The position numbers and the translations under genes are program-made. DNA of 64,000 bases, taken from JACPIA01 sp964655995 (GTDB taxonomy: Bacteria; Patescibacteriota; Minisyncoccia; Phycocordibacterales; XYD1-FULL-46-19). The stretch is taken from contig CAZZPK010000003.1 of NCBI GenBank assembly GCA_964655995.1, forward strand, positions 1 to 64,000, written 5' to 3'. Positions 48,336-57,104 of the stretch are shown in pieces (positions within the stretch are counted from its first letter, which is position 1; each line of letters starts with the position of its first letter). The notes below the pieces were generated by a model that was not told the origin of the DNA, did not search any database, and saw only the letters and a list, made by a program, of their open reading frames with translations.

Positions 48336-49496
48336 TTAGTGAGCGGCAAAGACCATTTGGGAGATGCCGAGAGCGGTGCCGTCAAAGGGTTGCTGGAGGG
48401 TAAAGTTTAGCTCCGGATTGGCCGCTTGTTGGGCGGCGAGGAGGGTGGGCGCTTGGGTGATGCCGCCGTCTAAGATAATTTTAGCGGGCGGCGGCGTTAA
48501 TTTGTTTAACACTTGGCCAGCGGCCGCTGTCATCTCGCTTACCACCTCGTCGAGCGGCTCGTGCCCCGCCAAAAGTGCGTCAATACGCGCGGCGTATGTG
48601 CCCACTTTAGCCTCGAGGGCGTAAATGGGCCCGGCCGGCGCCGCCGCCAGCGTGGTAAAAAAGCCGTCTTGCAGTTTAAACTCCGCGCCCAACTCGCTCA
48701 TGATAAAAGTGCCGGTGCCGTAAGTGATTTTGGCGGCGGCGCCAGCCTCACGTGCGGCGTAAAAGCTCGCTTGTTGATCGCCACACACGGCCAAGAGCGG
48801 TAAAGGCCAGCCCAGCACTTTAGCGTCGAGGGTGCCAAAGAGGGCAAGCGAGTGTTTAACCTCGGGCAGTAAAGGCGCCGGTATCCGCCACATTTTTAAA
48901 AGCTCCTCATCCCAAGTTTTGGTTTTAATGTTAAAGAGGAGAGTACGCGAGGCATTGGTGTAGTCGGTGAGATGCGGCCGGCCCTCAAGTAAATTCCACA
49001 GCAACCAGGTGTCGATAGTGCCGGCGAGTAATTGGCTGGTGTCGGCTGGAGCGGCATGAGCCAGGATCCAAGCGATTTTAGAGGCCGAAAAGTAGCTATC
49101 GAGCGTTAACCCCGTTTTTTCTCTAACTAATTGGCTGTAGGTGGGCGCGAGTGTGGCACACTCATCTTTGGTGCGGCTGTCCTCCCACACAATGGCAGGG
49201 TAAATCGGCTGGCCACTAATTTTACTCCACACCACTACCGTCTCGCGCTGATTAGTGAGGCCGAGGCCGGCACAATTTTCCGTCGTGAGGCCGGCCGCCG
49301 CCACCACCTCGCGCAGAGCCTCCGTGGCGGCGGTTAAGATGTCGTTTGCGTCTTGCTCCACCTGCACGCCAGCGGCCGAAATTTTTTTAGCGATAGTGCG
49401 CGCGCTCTTGGCCACGATCTCGCCGCTTGCTTTAAACACCAGCGCTTTAATGCCGGTGGTGCCGGCGTCGAGCACCAAGGCTAATTTGTTACTCAT
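48336..49496 (-). CDS. glpK: FGGY carbohydrate kinase, glycerol kinase-like
   Basis: Phosphorylates glycerol or a related polyol with ATP. The 386 residues show ALVLDAGTTGIKALVF, GLTNQRETVVVW, AIVWEDSRT, the KITYGTGTFIMSELG segment and IILDGGITQAP. It is about 110 residues shorter than E. coli GlpK. The frame runs upstream to 49625, but ATG 49496 starts the FGGY homology. It overlaps the end of gpsA by eight bases, so both enzymes of glycerol-phosphate metabolism are in one operon, which supports the glycerol assignment. Confidence 0.82.
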   Translation of the reverse strand: MSNKLALVLDAGTTGIKALVFKASGEIVAKSARTIAKKISAAGVQVEQDANDILTAATEALREVVAAAGLTTENCAGLGLTNQRETVVVWSKISGQPIYPAIVWEDSRTKDECATLAPTYSQLVREKTGLTLDSYFSASKIAWILAHAAPADTSQLLAGTIDTWLLWNLLEGRPHLTDYTNASRTLLFNIKTKTWDEELLKMWRIPAPLLPEVKHSLALFGTLDAKVLGWPLPLLAVCGDQQASFYAAREAGAAAKITYGTGTFIMSELGAEFKLQDGFFTTLAAAPAGPIYALEAKVGTYAARIDALLAGHEPLDEVVSEMTAAAGQVLNKLTPPPAKIILDGGITQAPTLLAAQQAANPELNFTLQQPFDGTALGISQMVFAAH

Positions 49497-50367
49497 GGTA
49501 AAGCGTCTCGATAAGCGAGCGCGGGTCGGCGCCGGCGGTAATAATTTGTTGCAGGGCGGTAAAGAGGGGGAGGCTCGCCGTTTGGTCGTCCAAGCGCGCG
49601 TGCAAATATTTAATCGCGTGCACACCCTCGGAGACGGGTGGAGTCTCGCCGCGGGCGAGAGCCAAGCCCACTTGGCGATTTAGCGAGCCGGGGCTTAAAC
49701 CGGTGGCCAGCAAGTCGCCCAAGCCCGGCAAGTCGTAGGCGAGGAGGGTGGGCGCTTGCTCGAGCTCTAAAATCTTAACCATTTCTTTAAGAGCGGCGGT
49801 AGTAAAAACGGCTTGAGTATTGGTGCCGGCCTCTAAACCGGCCAGGAGCCCAAAGCCGATAGCGTAGATATTTTTTAAAGCCGAGAGGAGGGCGAGCGCT
49901 TTAATCTCGCTGGTGGTGGTGAGTTTAATTTTGGTTTGATCTAAAACAGCGCTAATTAAATCGGCCGAGGCGCCGGGGCCGGCCGCCACTAGGGCGGCGG
50001 TGTGGCGGCCGGCCAAAATCTCCTCGGCAATCATCGGCCCGGCCAAGAGGGCCCAGGGACGGCCGGGCAAAACCTCGGCTAAAATCTCGGGCACTAATTT
50101 ATTACTCCCTTGCTCTAAGCCTTTGGTTAAAGCCACCACTATGGCCTCCGGTTTAAGGTGAGGCAGGTACTCGCTTAAAGCGGCCCGGATAAACTGGGAG
50201 GGCACACCCACAAACACTACTAGGGCTCCCGCCAGCTCGGCCGGCTCCGCCAGGGTAGAGCGGCTAGCCTCTTTATCTAAAATGCCGATTAAACTGCCGG
50301 GGACTAACAAGGCTTTAATTGCCTGCCCAATCTCACCTCCGCCGATTATGGCTACTTGAGGACTCAT
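49489..50367 (-). CDS. gpsA: NAD(P)-dependent glycerol-3-phosphate dehydrogenase
   Basis: Interconverts dihydroxyacetone phosphate and glycerol-3-phosphate, the backbone of phospholipids. The 292 residues have the nucleotide-binding GGGEIGQAI (GxGxxG variant), VVFVGVPSQF, ALTKGLE, LLAGPMIAEE, the active-site Lys in SALKNIYAIG and LPGLGDLLATG. It precedes glpK on the minus strand. Together they could feed lipid synthesis from either glycolysis or external glycerol. Confidence 0.9.
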   Translation of the reverse strand: MSPQVAIIGGGEIGQAIKALLVPGSLIGILDKEASRSTLAEPAELAGALVVFVGVPSQFIRAALSEYLPHLKPEAIVVALTKGLEQGSNKLVPEILAEVLPGRPWALLAGPMIAEEILAGRHTAALVAAGPGASADLISAVLDQTKIKLTTTSEIKALALLSALKNIYAIGFGLLAGLEAGTNTQAVFTTAALKEMVKILELEQAPTLLAYDLPGLGDLLATGLSPGSLNRQVGLALARGETPPVSEGVHAIKYLHARLDDQTASLPLFTALQQIITAGADPRSLIETLYHE

Positions 50368-50411
50368 TTATCAACATCATAACATAGCCCCTCATGGTAG
50401 AATATGGGTAT

Positions 50412-51647
50412 ATGAAAAAACTCACTTTATTGTTAATTGTTTTGGTTTTGGTCGGGGCGGCGGCGGTAGTGCCGGCGCAGGCGTCTACTAAATGCGACTT
50501 TTTGCGCGACTTGGAGCTTGGAGTTAATGGCGAGGATGTGCGCTGTCTCCAAAAGTATTTAAACAGCGCCGGATTTATTATTGCCACCAGCGGGGCGGGG
50601 GCGCCGGGGCAAGAGACCTCACTCTTCCGCCAGTTAACTAAAGAGGCCATCGCCCGGTGGCAGGCGGCCAATGGTATTACTCCGGCCAGCGGCTACTTTG
50701 GCCAATTGTCGCGCAAAAAATATCTGGAGTTAATGGGTGGCGGCAGTTCAGGCTCGTCCAATGTTGAGGCGCTCAAAAATCAAGCGGCTCAATTGGCGGC
50801 TCAACTCGAGGCTCTAAAAAATAAAAATAAAAGCCAAGATGACGACGATGATGACGATGATGGCAATAAGGGAGTAATAGTCTCCTCGTCTAATAAAACG
50901 GCCAATGAGGCGACGGTGCGCGCCAAGATCAAGCAGGCACTAAAAATGATCGATACCGCCGATGATGAGATCGATGACAATAATAGTGGTGCCGATATTG
51001 AGCAAGCAAAAAATAATTTAGCCGACGCCAAAGATGATTTATTTAAGGCGATGGAGGCTTATTTTGATAGCGACTATGAGGAGGCGTTGGAGCTGGCCAC
51101 TGATGCTTACAGCAATGCGGAGGATGCGTTTGAGGATGCCGGCGGCGAGACTAAGGAGGACGAGGTTGATAACTTAATTGATAAAGTGGAGGACGAGATT
51201 GCTGAGGCTTGGGAGACAATTGAAGAGGCTAACGATAATGACGAGAGTACCGACGAGGCCGAGGAGATCTTAGAGCAAGCCGAGGATAAATTAGACGAGG
51301 CTAAAGAGCAATTGGATGAGGAGAATTTTGACGAGGCCGAGGAGTTGGCCGACGAGGCACGCGACTTGGTAGACGACGCTATTGATGCTATTGGCGATGA
51401 GAGCGACAAGGACAAAGCCAAGGAGGCGATCCAAGATGCCCAGGAGGCCATCGATGATGCCGAGGAGGAGATTGATGATGCCGATGACGACGGTGAGGAT
51501 GTCGACGAGGCCGAGGATTTACTAAGCGAGGCTGAAGATAAGCTGGAGGAGGCCAAAGACGCTTACAATGACGGCGACTATGACGAGGCTAAGGAGTTAG
51601 CCGAGGAGGCGGAGGACTTGGCCGACGACGCCGTTGATGAACTATAA
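50412..51647 (+). CDS. Secreted peptidoglycan-binding protein with extremely acidic repeats
   Basis: The 411-residue product has a signal peptide (cleavage near AQA, residue 24), a PG_binding_1 domain (DLELGVNGEDVRCLQKYLN ... LTKEAIARWQAANGITPASG), then about 290 residues of helical repeats dominated by Asp, Glu, Ala and Lys. The repeat theme is AxxxLxxAxxAYxxGDYDEA followed by LAxEAxDLxxDA, seen at least three times. A poly-Asp run lies near residue 145. TAGAAT (50398-50403) is eight bases before ATG 50412. Probably a wall-attached, cation-binding spacer. Confidence 0.8.
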   Translation: MKKLTLLLIVLVLVGAAAVVPAQASTKCDFLRDLELGVNGEDVRCLQKYLNSAGFIIATSGAGAPGQETSLFRQLTKEAIARWQAANGITPASGYFGQLSRKKYLELMGGGSSGSSNVEALKNQAAQLAAQLEALKNKNKSQDDDDDDDDGNKGVIVSSSNKTANEATVRAKIKQALKMIDTADDEIDDNNSGADIEQAKNNLADAKDDLFKAMEAYFDSDYEEALELATDAYSNAEDAFEDAGGETKEDEVDNLIDKVEDEIAEAWETIEEANDNDESTDEAEEILEQAEDKLDEAKEQLDEENFDEAEELADEARDLVDDAIDAIGDESDKDKAKEAIQDAQEAIDDAEEEIDDADDDGEDVDEAEDLLSEAEDKLEEAKDAYNDGDYDEAKELAEEAEDLADDAVDEL

Positions 51648-51650
51648 TTG

Positions 51651-52559
51651 ATGTCTAATTTAGAGCAGGTAGTATTTGGCGGTGGATGCTTTTGGTGTAC
51701 CGAGGCGGTGTTTAAGATGCTTAAGGGGGTGGGTAATGTCACTCCCGGTTATGCCGGCGGTACCAAACCCAACCCGACTTACGAGGAGGTCTCTTCGGGG
51801 GCGACCGGTTATGTGGAGGTAATTAAATTGGAGTTTGATCCGGTTATTATTAGCTATGAGAATTTATTAACCGTCTTTTTTGGCTCGCACGATCCAACTA
51901 CGCTTAATCGCCAAGGTAATGACGTTGGCACCCAGTACCGCTCGGTTATTTTTTACACTACGCCGGAGCAAAAAGAAAAAGCCGAAAAATTTATTGCCGA
52001 TTTAAACCGCTCAAACGGGGAGGGACAGGCGATTGTCACCAAAGTGGAACCGTTAACCACTTTTTACCCGGCCGAAAATTATCATCAAGATTATTATGCT
52101 AATCATCAAAACGAGCCCTATTGCCAAGTGATTATTAATCCCAAGTTGGAGAAGGTGCAAAAACAATTTGCCGATTTGTTGGTCGAGAATGAGTGGCGAC
52201 AAAAATTAACCCCCGAGCAGTATGCGGTGTTGCGGGAGAGGGGGACGGAGGCGCCTTTTAGTGGCAAACTTTTGCACGAGAAGCGGGAGGGCACTTACAA
52301 TTGCGCTGCCTGCGGCCAGGCGCTTTTTGCCTCGACGGCCAAGTTTGACTCCGGTACCGGCTGGCCCTCGTTTGACGAGGCTTTGCCTGGAGCGGTTAAA
52401 GAGATCGCCGATGACTCACATGGCATGAGCCGCACCGAGGTGGTGTGCTCTCGGTGCGGCTCACATTTGGGTCACGTTTTTCCTGATGGTCCCACGGCCA
52501 CCGGTCAACGCTTTTGCCTCAACTCGGTGTGCTTAGACTTAAAGCCTAAAGATGATTAA
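51651..52559 (+). CDS. msrAB: Fused methionine sulfoxide reductase A/B
   Basis: Repairs oxidised methionine of both S and R forms. In 302 residues, MsrA comes first (GGGCFWCTEAVF with catalytic Cys13, YAGGTKPNPTYEEV, HDPTTLNRQGNDVGTQYRS), then MsrB (YNCAACGQALF, GTGWPSF, VVCSRCGSHLGHVF with four zinc cysteines, and RFCLNS with the catalytic Cys). The resolving Cys of some MsrA proteins is not evident. A TTG precedes the ATG by one codon; ATG 51651 is used. It follows the acidic protein by three bases. Confidence 0.95.
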   Translation: MSNLEQVVFGGGCFWCTEAVFKMLKGVGNVTPGYAGGTKPNPTYEEVSSGATGYVEVIKLEFDPVIISYENLLTVFFGSHDPTTLNRQGNDVGTQYRSVIFYTTPEQKEKAEKFIADLNRSNGEGQAIVTKVEPLTTFYPAENYHQDYYANHQNEPYCQVIINPKLEKVQKQFADLLVENEWRQKLTPEQYAVLRERGTEAPFSGKLLHEKREGTYNCAACGQALFASTAKFDSGTGWPSFDEALPGAVKEIADDSHGMSRTEVVCSRCGSHLGHVFPDGPTATGQRFCLNSVCLDLKPKDD

Positions 52560-52567
52560 ATAAAGCT

Positions 52568-52990
52568 ATGAAAATATTTTACCTTACCGTTTTGTTGGTT
52601 TTGGTTATTTTAGGGGCAGGTTTTTGGTTTTATCTTGATGCTGATCAATTACCCCAAAAGACGACGGATGAGCGCATTAGGGTGGCCAGTCCGCGGCCCG
52701 GGCAAGCCATCGCCTCGCCGGTGGTTATTACCGGTGAGGCGCGGGGGACTTGGTATTTTGAGGCCACTTTCCCAGTGGTGCTCGTTAATTGGGATGGTTT
52801 GATTATCGCGGAGGGTTATGCCGAGGCCGAGAGCGACTGGATGACCGAGGAGTTTGTGCCTTTTAAGGCGACGCTCGAGTTTACCAAGCCCGAGTATGGC
52901 GAGCGGGGAGCGCTTATTTTACAGCGCTCTAATGCCTCGGGTTTGCCCGAGCATGATGCGGCGGTGGAGATCCCGATTGTTTTTAAATAA
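52568..52990 (+). CDS. Gmad2 immunoglobulin-like domain protein
   Basis: A 140-residue protein with an N-terminal membrane helix (4-22) and a Gmad2 domain: IRVASPRPGQAIASPVVITG, ARGTWYFEATFPVVLVNWDG, and the WMTEEFVPFKATLEF block typical of the family. Gmad2 domains are small extracellular beta-sandwiches of unknown ligand, first noted in spore germination proteins. It sits eight bases after msrAB and would be displayed at the surface. Confidence 0.85.
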   Translation: MKIFYLTVLLVLVILGAGFWFYLDADQLPQKTTDERIRVASPRPGQAIASPVVITGEARGTWYFEATFPVVLVNWDGLIIAEGYAEAESDWMTEEFVPFKATLEFTKPEYGERGALILQRSNASGLPEHDAAVEIPIVFK

Positions 52991-52996
52991 ACAGAG

Positions 52997-53296
52997 TTAA
53001 CGATTTTTAAATTCGGTAATAGTGGTGCTGGTGATCTGATTGATCAGCTGGTTGAGCTCGGGGATTTTGTTGTTAATGTATTCGATTACTCGCTGATTGT
53101 TGTCCTGGTCGGCAAGCTCAAGCAGGTCGCGCTGCTCCTCGGTAGTTAGCCGCTCAAAAATGGCTACATTAACGCGGGAGGAGATGGCCTCGCGGAGCAG
53201 CTCGATAATTTGATCTTGTTCAGACGTCGAATAAGCGGCCAAATCAAGGCCGCGCACAATTTGCTCTCTTACTTGGTCGTGATCAATAACAGTCAT
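52997..53296 (-). CDS. Small helical protein, DUF5663-like
   Basis: A 99-residue, mostly helical acidic protein (QIVRGLDLAAYSTSEQDQII, FERLTTEEQRDLLELADQDN). The pattern recalls a domain of unknown function (DUF5663) that I associate with Patescibacteria, a tentative link. Its ATG overlaps the stop of the 53296-53496 gene as TAATG, so the two are coupled. No signal peptide or membrane helix. Confidence 0.6.
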   Translation of the reverse strand: MTVIDHDQVREQIVRGLDLAAYSTSEQDQIIELLREAISSRVNVAIFERLTTEEQRDLLELADQDNNQRVIEYINNKIPELNQLINQITSTTITEFKNR

Positions 53297-53496
53297 TAGT
53301 GATGGGTTGTCTCGTCTATTTGTACCGGGACCATGCTTTTAGCTAAATGCTCATGAACGATAATGCCTAAAGCGGTGATTATTTTCTCATGTTTTAACTC
53401 GGGCGGGATTTGCGCTTTAAGCTCTTCCAAATATTTAACATCAGAGTTAAAATTTCGTCCGCGGCTCTCGAAAGTTGGTGTCTGTTCGATCGTCAT
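53296..53496 (-). CDS. Small hypothetical protein, 66 aa
   Basis: A 66-residue soluble protein (RNFNSDVKYLEELKAQIPPE; IITALGIIVHEHLAKSMV), not recognised. It is the first gene of a two-gene minus-strand operon that is divergent from the gene at 53527. No Shine-Dalgarno is evident; the AT-rich 30 bases between the divergent starts contain candidate -10 boxes for both directions. Confidence 0.6.
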   Translation of the reverse strand: MTIEQTPTFESRGRNFNSDVKYLEELKAQIPPELKHEKIITALGIIVHEHLAKSMVPVQIDETTHH

Positions 53497-53526
53497 GTAT
53501 CTTTATGATATCCTGTCTAAAATTAA

Positions 53527-54363
53527 ATGCAACTTGTTATCCCCAAATCATTGTGGTCTAAAATATTTTTAAGTGTAGGGCTTGTTATCGGCCTGTCTAT
53601 TTTGGTCGTAGCCGGGGTGTTAATCGCCAATAATTTAGGTTGGACCAATGTGGGCGGTGAGGAGGATCCCAATAACGACTGGCCGGCAAAAATTTTAGGC
53701 CCTAATGTAAGGCTCCCCTGGCGTGAGTCAGCCGAGTGGGAGACTTTGCGTGAGGCGCTTAAGCGTGATGCGGCTGTAATCCAAAGAGTTAGTCAGGAGA
53801 CCGGCGTGCCGGCCCGTCTTATCGCCGCTTTGGTTATCCCCGAGCAGCTCCGCCTTTACACCTCGGAACGCGAGATTTACAAGCAAGTGTTTAAGCCGCT
53901 GGCATTGCTTGGAGTGCAAACGCAATTTTCCTGGGGTGTGGCGGGCATCAAGGAGGAGACGGCGCGGGAGATCGAGGCCAATTTGCTTAATCGCGAGTCT
54001 CCGCGCTACCCGGGACGGGAGTACGAGCATTTACTCGATTTTGGTCCGGGCGACATAAACTCGCTCCGTTTTGATCGCCTAACCAATGAGCATGATCATT
54101 ACTATAGCTATTTGTATGCCGCGCTTTTTGTCCGCCAAGTGCGTGTCGAGTGGGAGCGGGCCGGTTACCCCATCCACAATCGGCCGGAGATTATGAGTAC
54201 CTTATTTAATATTGGTTTTGCCAACTCGCATCCCAATCCCGAGCCGCAGGCCGGCGGGGCGCTCATTGAGGTGGGCGGCGCGAAATACACTTTTGGCCGC
54301 TTGGCTTACGAGTTTTACTACTCGACCGAGCTTACTAGTGACTTCCCTCAAGTAACGTGGTAA
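53527..54363 (+). CDS. Membrane-anchored transglycosylase-like protein
   Basis: A 278-residue protein with one N-terminal helix (about 12-33) and an extracellular helical domain. The segment VIQRVSQETGVPARLIAALVIPEQLR resembles the start of a lysozyme-like/SLT fold with a Glu in the right region, and RPEIMSTLFNIGFANSHPN the end of such a domain. Assignment to wall-cutting enzymes is tentative. A TAAAAT box lies just before the ATG. It is followed 12 bases later by a thiol protein. Confidence 0.55.
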   Translation: MQLVIPKSLWSKIFLSVGLVIGLSILVVAGVLIANNLGWTNVGGEEDPNNDWPAKILGPNVRLPWRESAEWETLREALKRDAAVIQRVSQETGVPARLIAALVIPEQLRLYTSEREIYKQVFKPLALLGVQTQFSWGVAGIKEETAREIEANLLNRESPRYPGREYEHLLDFGPGDINSLRFDRLTNEHDHYYSYLYAALFVRQVRVEWERAGYPIHNRPEIMSTLFNIGFANSHPNPEPQAGGALIEVGGAKYTFGRLAYEFYYSTELTSDFPQVTW

Positions 54364-54375
54364 AGTAGCAACACC

Positions 54376-54639
54376 ATGTCTCATTTGCTGATGTTTTACG
54401 GCACGGAGTGTCCGCACTGCCACACCATGATGCCATTATTGGATCGCTTGGAGAGCGAGGCGGGCTTAAAAGTGGATCGTCTTGAGACTTGGCATAATGA
54501 GGCCAATGCCAAAACTCTAGCGACTTATGACGACGGCAGTAAGTGTGGTGGCGTGCCCTTTTTTATCAATACCAAAAGCAATCAATGGTTGTGCGGCTCG
54601 GTCGCTTATGAGGAGTTAAAAACTTGGGCGCTTAATTAA
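54376..54639 (+). CDS. Thioredoxin/glutaredoxin-like protein
   Basis: An 87-residue thioredoxin-fold protein with the active-site pair Cys12-Pro-His-Cys15 (FYGTECPHCHTMM) and the cis-Pro region GGVPFFINT. CPHC is a reducing-type motif also found in DsbA. There is no signal peptide, so it probably acts in the cytoplasm, possibly as reductant for MsrAB. TAAAGT lies just upstream of the ATG. Two further cysteines (SKCGG, LCGS) are present. Confidence 0.8.
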   Translation: MSHLLMFYGTECPHCHTMMPLLDRLESEAGLKVDRLETWHNEANAKTLATYDDGSKCGGVPFFINTKSNQWLCGSVAYEELKTWALN

Positions 54640-54647
54640 TTTTTTTT

Positions 54648-55517
54648 ATGAGTTGGTTATTAGTCAGCAACATTCTCGATGTTTTAATTGTCGCCTTTAT
54701 TATTTATTTGGCGCTGATCTTTATCCGCCAGACGCGGTCCTATTTTATTTTGACAGCTCTGGCCTCGCTGGTTTTGATCAATTTGGTGGCCAAGACGCTC
54801 GATTTGGGCTTAACCGAGAGGATTTTTGAGCCGCTGGTCACCTTTTTTCTGATCATTTTTGTGGTGGTCTTTCAGCGGGAGATTAGGCGTTTTCTCGAGT
54901 GGTTTACGGTTAAGGGGCGCAATTTGGCGCGGGCGCGGACACGGCTTCTCTCGCGCAATGCGGCCAATGCCATTGTTGAGGCGGTTTTTGATTTGGCTAA
55001 AAATCAGCGCGGAGCGATTATTGTTTTTCCGCGCGAGTATCCGCTCGACAATTTGTTGGAGGGCGGCTTTGCTTTGGACGGACGCATTTCCTCGGCGCTC
55101 TTGCTTAGTATTTTTGATCCATCCTCGCCAGGACATGATGGGGCGGTGATTATCGAGGAGAATCGGATCAAGCGTTTTGGTGTCCACTTGCCGTTAGCTG
55201 AGAACTTTGTCGATTTTAACAAGGTGGGTACCAGGCATCGCGCCGCCGCCGGTATTACCGAAAAGTCGGATGCTTTGGCCCTGGTGGTCTCGGAGGAGCG
55301 GGGAGTGATCTCTAAATCGGAGGGAGGAATTTTGACGCCGCTGGCCGATCGGCCAGCGGTGGAGACACTGGTCCATCAATTTTTTGCCGACGAGCTTGAG
55401 GAGACGATTTTGACTAGCCCGTGGCAATATTTGGTGGTTAATAACTGGTCCATCAAATTAATTTCGCTTATTTTGGCGGCGCTATTGTGGTTTAGTTTAG
55501 TCTATCAAAATGGCTAA
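54648..55517 (+). CDS. cdaA: Diadenylate cyclase CdaA with an extra C-terminal membrane helix
   Basis: Makes cyclic di-AMP from ATP at the membrane. The 289 residues contain three N-terminal helices (about 5-85), the DAC domain with SSPGHDGAVII (DGA) and GTRHRAAAGI (RHR) catalytic motifs, then an extra tail with one more helix (NNWSIKLISLILAALLWFSL). That tail resembles the first membrane helix of CdaR/YbbR, the usual next gene, which is absent here. It overlaps tgt by eight bases. Confidence 0.92.
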   Translation: MSWLLVSNILDVLIVAFIIYLALIFIRQTRSYFILTALASLVLINLVAKTLDLGLTERIFEPLVTFFLIIFVVVFQREIRRFLEWFTVKGRNLARARTRLLSRNAANAIVEAVFDLAKNQRGAIIVFPREYPLDNLLEGGFALDGRISSALLLSIFDPSSPGHDGAVIIEENRIKRFGVHLPLAENFVDFNKVGTRHRAAAGITEKSDALALVVSEERGVISKSEGGILTPLADRPAVETLVHQFFADELEETILTSPWQYLVVNNWSIKLISLILAALLWFSLVYQNG

Positions 55518-56751
55518 AGCGCCGATTAAATTTAAAATAACCAAAGAGTTAAATAATACTTTGGGCCGGGCGGGCGTTATCAGCACGCCGCACGGTGAGA
55601 TCGAGACCCCGGCGTTTGTAACAGTGGGTACCAAGGCGACGGTCAAAGCCCTAACCACCGAGCAAGTTAAAGCCACCGGCGCCCAAGTGGTGCTGGCCAA
55701 TACTTATCACTTATATTTACAACCCGGCGCCGATTTGGTGGCTCGCGCCGGCGGTCTGCACAATTTTATGAAGTGGGATGGGCCGATTATGACCGACTCA
55801 GGCGGCTTCCAAGTGTTTTCGCTCGGTGCCGCTTTTGGCCAAGGCGGAGTGAGTAAGGTTGCGAGCGCCAAGCCGACAAATTTTGACAGCTTTACTCCAG
55901 AGGAGTCTCACGCTGATCAAAATTTGCCCGGCTCGGCTAATCATCAGCTCGCTAAAATAGATAATGACGGCGTGACGTTTAGATCACATTTGGATGGTAG
56001 CGAGCATCGCTTTACCCCCGAGAGCTCAATGGAGATACAGCATAAGTTGGGCGCAGACATTATTTTTGCTTTTGACGAGTGCACCTCGCCCGGGGCCAGT
56101 TACGAGTATCAACAAGAGGCTTTGGCCCGGACTCACGCTTGGGCGGAGCGGAGTTTAGCTGCTCATTTAGCCAATGGCGAGGCGGCTAGTAAACAAGGTT
56201 TATTTGGGATAGTGCAGGGTGGGCGGCATCAAGACCTGCGCGAAGAGTCGGCTAAATTTATTGGCCAGATGGACGGCTTTGCCGGCTTTGGTATTGGCGG
56301 CTCATTTACTAAAGAGGATTTGGGTACGGCAGTGGGTTGGGTTAATGCGATCCTGCCTAAAGATAAACCGCGCCACCTACTGGGCATTGGCGAGCCGCTC
56401 GACTTTTTTGCCGGTGTAGAAAATGGCGCTGACACGTTTGACTGTGTGATCCCGACGCGTTTTGCTCGCAATGGCACCTTGTTTACTAATCAAGGTCGCT
56501 TACATTTATTAAATAGTGAGTATCGTGATGATCTTGGGCCAATTGAGGAAGGGTGCGGTTGCTATGCTTGTAAAAATTATTCTCGGGCTTATGTTGGTTA
56601 TTTGTTAAAAGCCAAAGAGATTTTGGGTGCCACCTTAGCCTCGATCCATAATGTTTACTTTCTGGTCAATCTCGTTGCCCGCATCCGCCAAGCAATTTTA
56701 GATGATAATTATAATGAGTTTAAACGGGAATTTTTGGCCAATTACCACTAA
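55510..56751 (+). CDS. tgt: tRNA-guanine transglycosylase
   Basis: Exchanges G34 of GUN-anticodon tRNAs for a queuosine precursor. The 413 residues show TPAFVTVGTKATVKALT, the TDSGGFQVFSL loop with the active-site Asp, GIVQGGRHQDLR, the nucleophile region FDCVIPTRFARNG, and the zinc site CGCYACKNYSRAY with a late His (LASIHN). tRNA-Tyr(GTA) at 21.9 kb is a predicted substrate. No queuosine biosynthesis genes are in the window, so the base or precursor may be salvaged. Overlap with cdaA suggests one transcript. Confidence 0.94.
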   Translation: MAKAPIKFKITKELNNTLGRAGVISTPHGEIETPAFVTVGTKATVKALTTEQVKATGAQVVLANTYHLYLQPGADLVARAGGLHNFMKWDGPIMTDSGGFQVFSLGAAFGQGGVSKVASAKPTNFDSFTPEESHADQNLPGSANHQLAKIDNDGVTFRSHLDGSEHRFTPESSMEIQHKLGADIIFAFDECTSPGASYEYQQEALARTHAWAERSLAAHLANGEAASKQGLFGIVQGGRHQDLREESAKFIGQMDGFAGFGIGGSFTKEDLGTAVGWVNAILPKDKPRHLLGIGEPLDFFAGVENGADTFDCVIPTRFARNGTLFTNQGRLHLLNSEYRDDLGPIEEGCGCYACKNYSRAYVGYLLKAKEILGATLASIHNVYFLVNLVARIRQAILDDNYNEFKREFLANYH

Positions 56752-56805
56752 CTTGCTTTTGGGATTAAAGATGGTATAAATAAAACTAGAAAGGAGGGTC
56801 TCAAG

Positions 56806-57093
56806 ATGGCTGAAGTGTGGCAGTTGGTAAGACGGTTGAGTTTTTACAGTCTAAAGCTGTTCCCGATTGCTGTGTTTTTGGTCGTCGGGCTTATCCTCGC
56901 TTTTTTGTCGGAGAAGCGCTGGTGGAAGTATTTGATTGCCATCGGCGCGGCAATACTTTTGGTTTTGGCCCAGCTCGGGCTATCGATCTTGGCGGCAATC
57001 GCCTCGACGCTGGCCAGCTTAACGGCACTTGTTTTAACTAGCGCGGCAGGGGTTTTGTACTACCGCTTTTACCGCGACCCCCGGATGTTTTAA
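56806..57093 (+). CDS. Orphan membrane protein of the Shine-Dalgarno class, 95 aa
   Basis: A 95-residue protein with two to three membrane helices (about 15-35, 42-62, 63-83) and a basic end (YYRFYRDPRMF). Not recognised. AAAGGAGGG precedes the ATG, and TTGCTT (56753) and TATAAA (56775) with a 16-base spacer form the promoter. It is followed after 11 bases by the 57105 gene, also with AAAGGAGGG, so both are translated strongly from one transcript. Confidence 0.65.
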   Translation: MAEVWQLVRRLSFYSLKLFPIAVFLVVGLILAFLSEKRWWKYLIAIGAAILLVLAQLGLSILAAIASTLASLTALVLTSAAGVLYYRFYRDPRMF

Positions 57094-57104
57094 AGGAGGG
57101 AATT

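Noticed and set aside
51107..51556. Ser-rich minus-strand ORF within the acidic-repeat gene
   Set aside because: The Ser/Ala/Leu composition is the direct complement of Asp/Glu/Ala codons on the plus strand.
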